Below are positions 5,897-6,145 of a stretch of 6,145 nucleotides of DNA, piece after piece (position 1 is the first letter of the stretch; each line of letters starts with the position of its first letter). Under the pieces are notes generated by a model that saw only the letters and a list, made by a program, of their open reading frames with translations, was not told the DNA's origin and did no database searches. The DNA is from Opitutaceae bacterium (lineage in GTDB: Bacteria > Verrucomicrobiota > Verrucomicrobiae > Opitutales > Opitutaceae), in NCBI GenBank assembly GCA_031266495.1, contig JAISAX010000652.1:1-6145 (forward strand). The letters run 5' to 3'. A program made the translations under genes and the position numbers.

Positions 5897-6145
5897 TTAC
5901 TGCCCGAGCACCCAGGCGAAGATCAGCGGGGCGACGATCGTGGCGTCGCTTTCGACGATGAACTTCGGCGTGGAGGCGGCGAGCTTGCCCCAGGTGATTT
6001 TTTCGTTGGGCACCGCGCCGGAGTAGCTGCCGTAGCTCGTGGTCGAGTCGCTGATCTGCGAGAAATAACCCCAGAGCGGCACGCCGGTGCGCTCGAGGTC
6101 CTGGTGGAGCATCGGCACCACGCAGATCGGGAAATCGCCCGCGAT
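5897..6145 (-). CDS. Deoxyhypusine synthase family protein, C-terminal fragment (5' end outside window)
   Basis: The last 82 residues are present. Reading from the window edge they start IAGDFPICVVPMLHQDLE and end with TAA at 5897. The segment YSGAVPNEKITWGKL matches the active-site region of deoxyhypusine synthases, SGARPDEAVSWGKI in the human enzyme, whose lysine forms the covalent enzyme-imine intermediate. Here that lysine is encoded at 5984-5986. The following SDATIVAPLIFAWVLG fits the conserved C-terminal strand-helix of the family. These NAD-dependent enzymes move the aminobutyl group of spermidine to an acceptor. Bacteria lack eIF5A, so bacterial members probably act in polyamine metabolism, as in homospermidine synthases that evolved from DHS. 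The exact acceptor is unknown. The frame is open to the window edge, so the start is not visible. The gene converges on the MFS gene. Confidence 0.85.
   Translation of the reverse strand: MAGDFPICVVPMLHQDLERTGVPLWGYFSQISDSTTSYGSYSGAVPNEKITWGKLAASTPKFIVESDATIVAPLIFAWVLGQ

Overview
The window looks like a piece of a high-GC Verrucomicrobiota chromosome, most plausibly from the Opitutaceae. This is inferred from four things: a PEP-CTERM surface protein ending in a VPEP motif, HAF-type extracellular repeats, a bacterial deoxyhypusine-synthase-like gene, and GC-rich housekeeping codon use without obvious Shine-Dalgarno sequences. No 16S or other definitive marker is present, so the family call is tentative. 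The run of G and GGCC-type sequence at bases 1-39 may mean that the window begins at an assembly edge.

Layout. (1) 104-1615, + strand: a complete ClpX unfoldase with all catalytic and ClpP-docking motifs, but about 80 residues longer than usual because of three low-complexity insertions or extensions. (2) 1747-3051, - strand, convergent with clpX: a secreted HAF-repeat protein with a PEP-CTERM sorting tail. Its 5' side carries a 12-bp perfect inverted repeat in the signal-peptide codons and a C9 tract beside a possible promoter. (3) 3121-3279, - strand: a 52-residue unrecognised small protein, upstream of and co-oriented with the PEP-CTERM gene. (4) 3338-3637: an array of ten 21-bp near-palindromic tandem units with decayed units on both sides. 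(5) 3638-4253: gene-free, holding a G19 homopolymer, a 15-bp dyad and a MITE-like imperfect inverted repeat of about 127 bp. (6) 4254-5513, + strand: an MFS exporter of the EntS/MFS_3 type. (7) 5514-5896: a convergent intergenic region with a series of stem-loops and a strong intrinsic terminator. (8) 5897-6145, - strand: the 3' end of a deoxyhypusine-synthase family gene, running off the window.

The genes do not form one pathway. ClpX is general proteostasis, the PEP-CTERM protein is exported surface material, the MFS protein is an inner-membrane exporter, and the DHS-like enzyme probably transfers an aminobutyl group in polyamine metabolism. The most unusual content is non-coding: the 21-bp dyad array, the long G tracts, the MITE-like repeat and the structured convergent intergenic region. 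None of these could be tied to a named system from the sequence alone.
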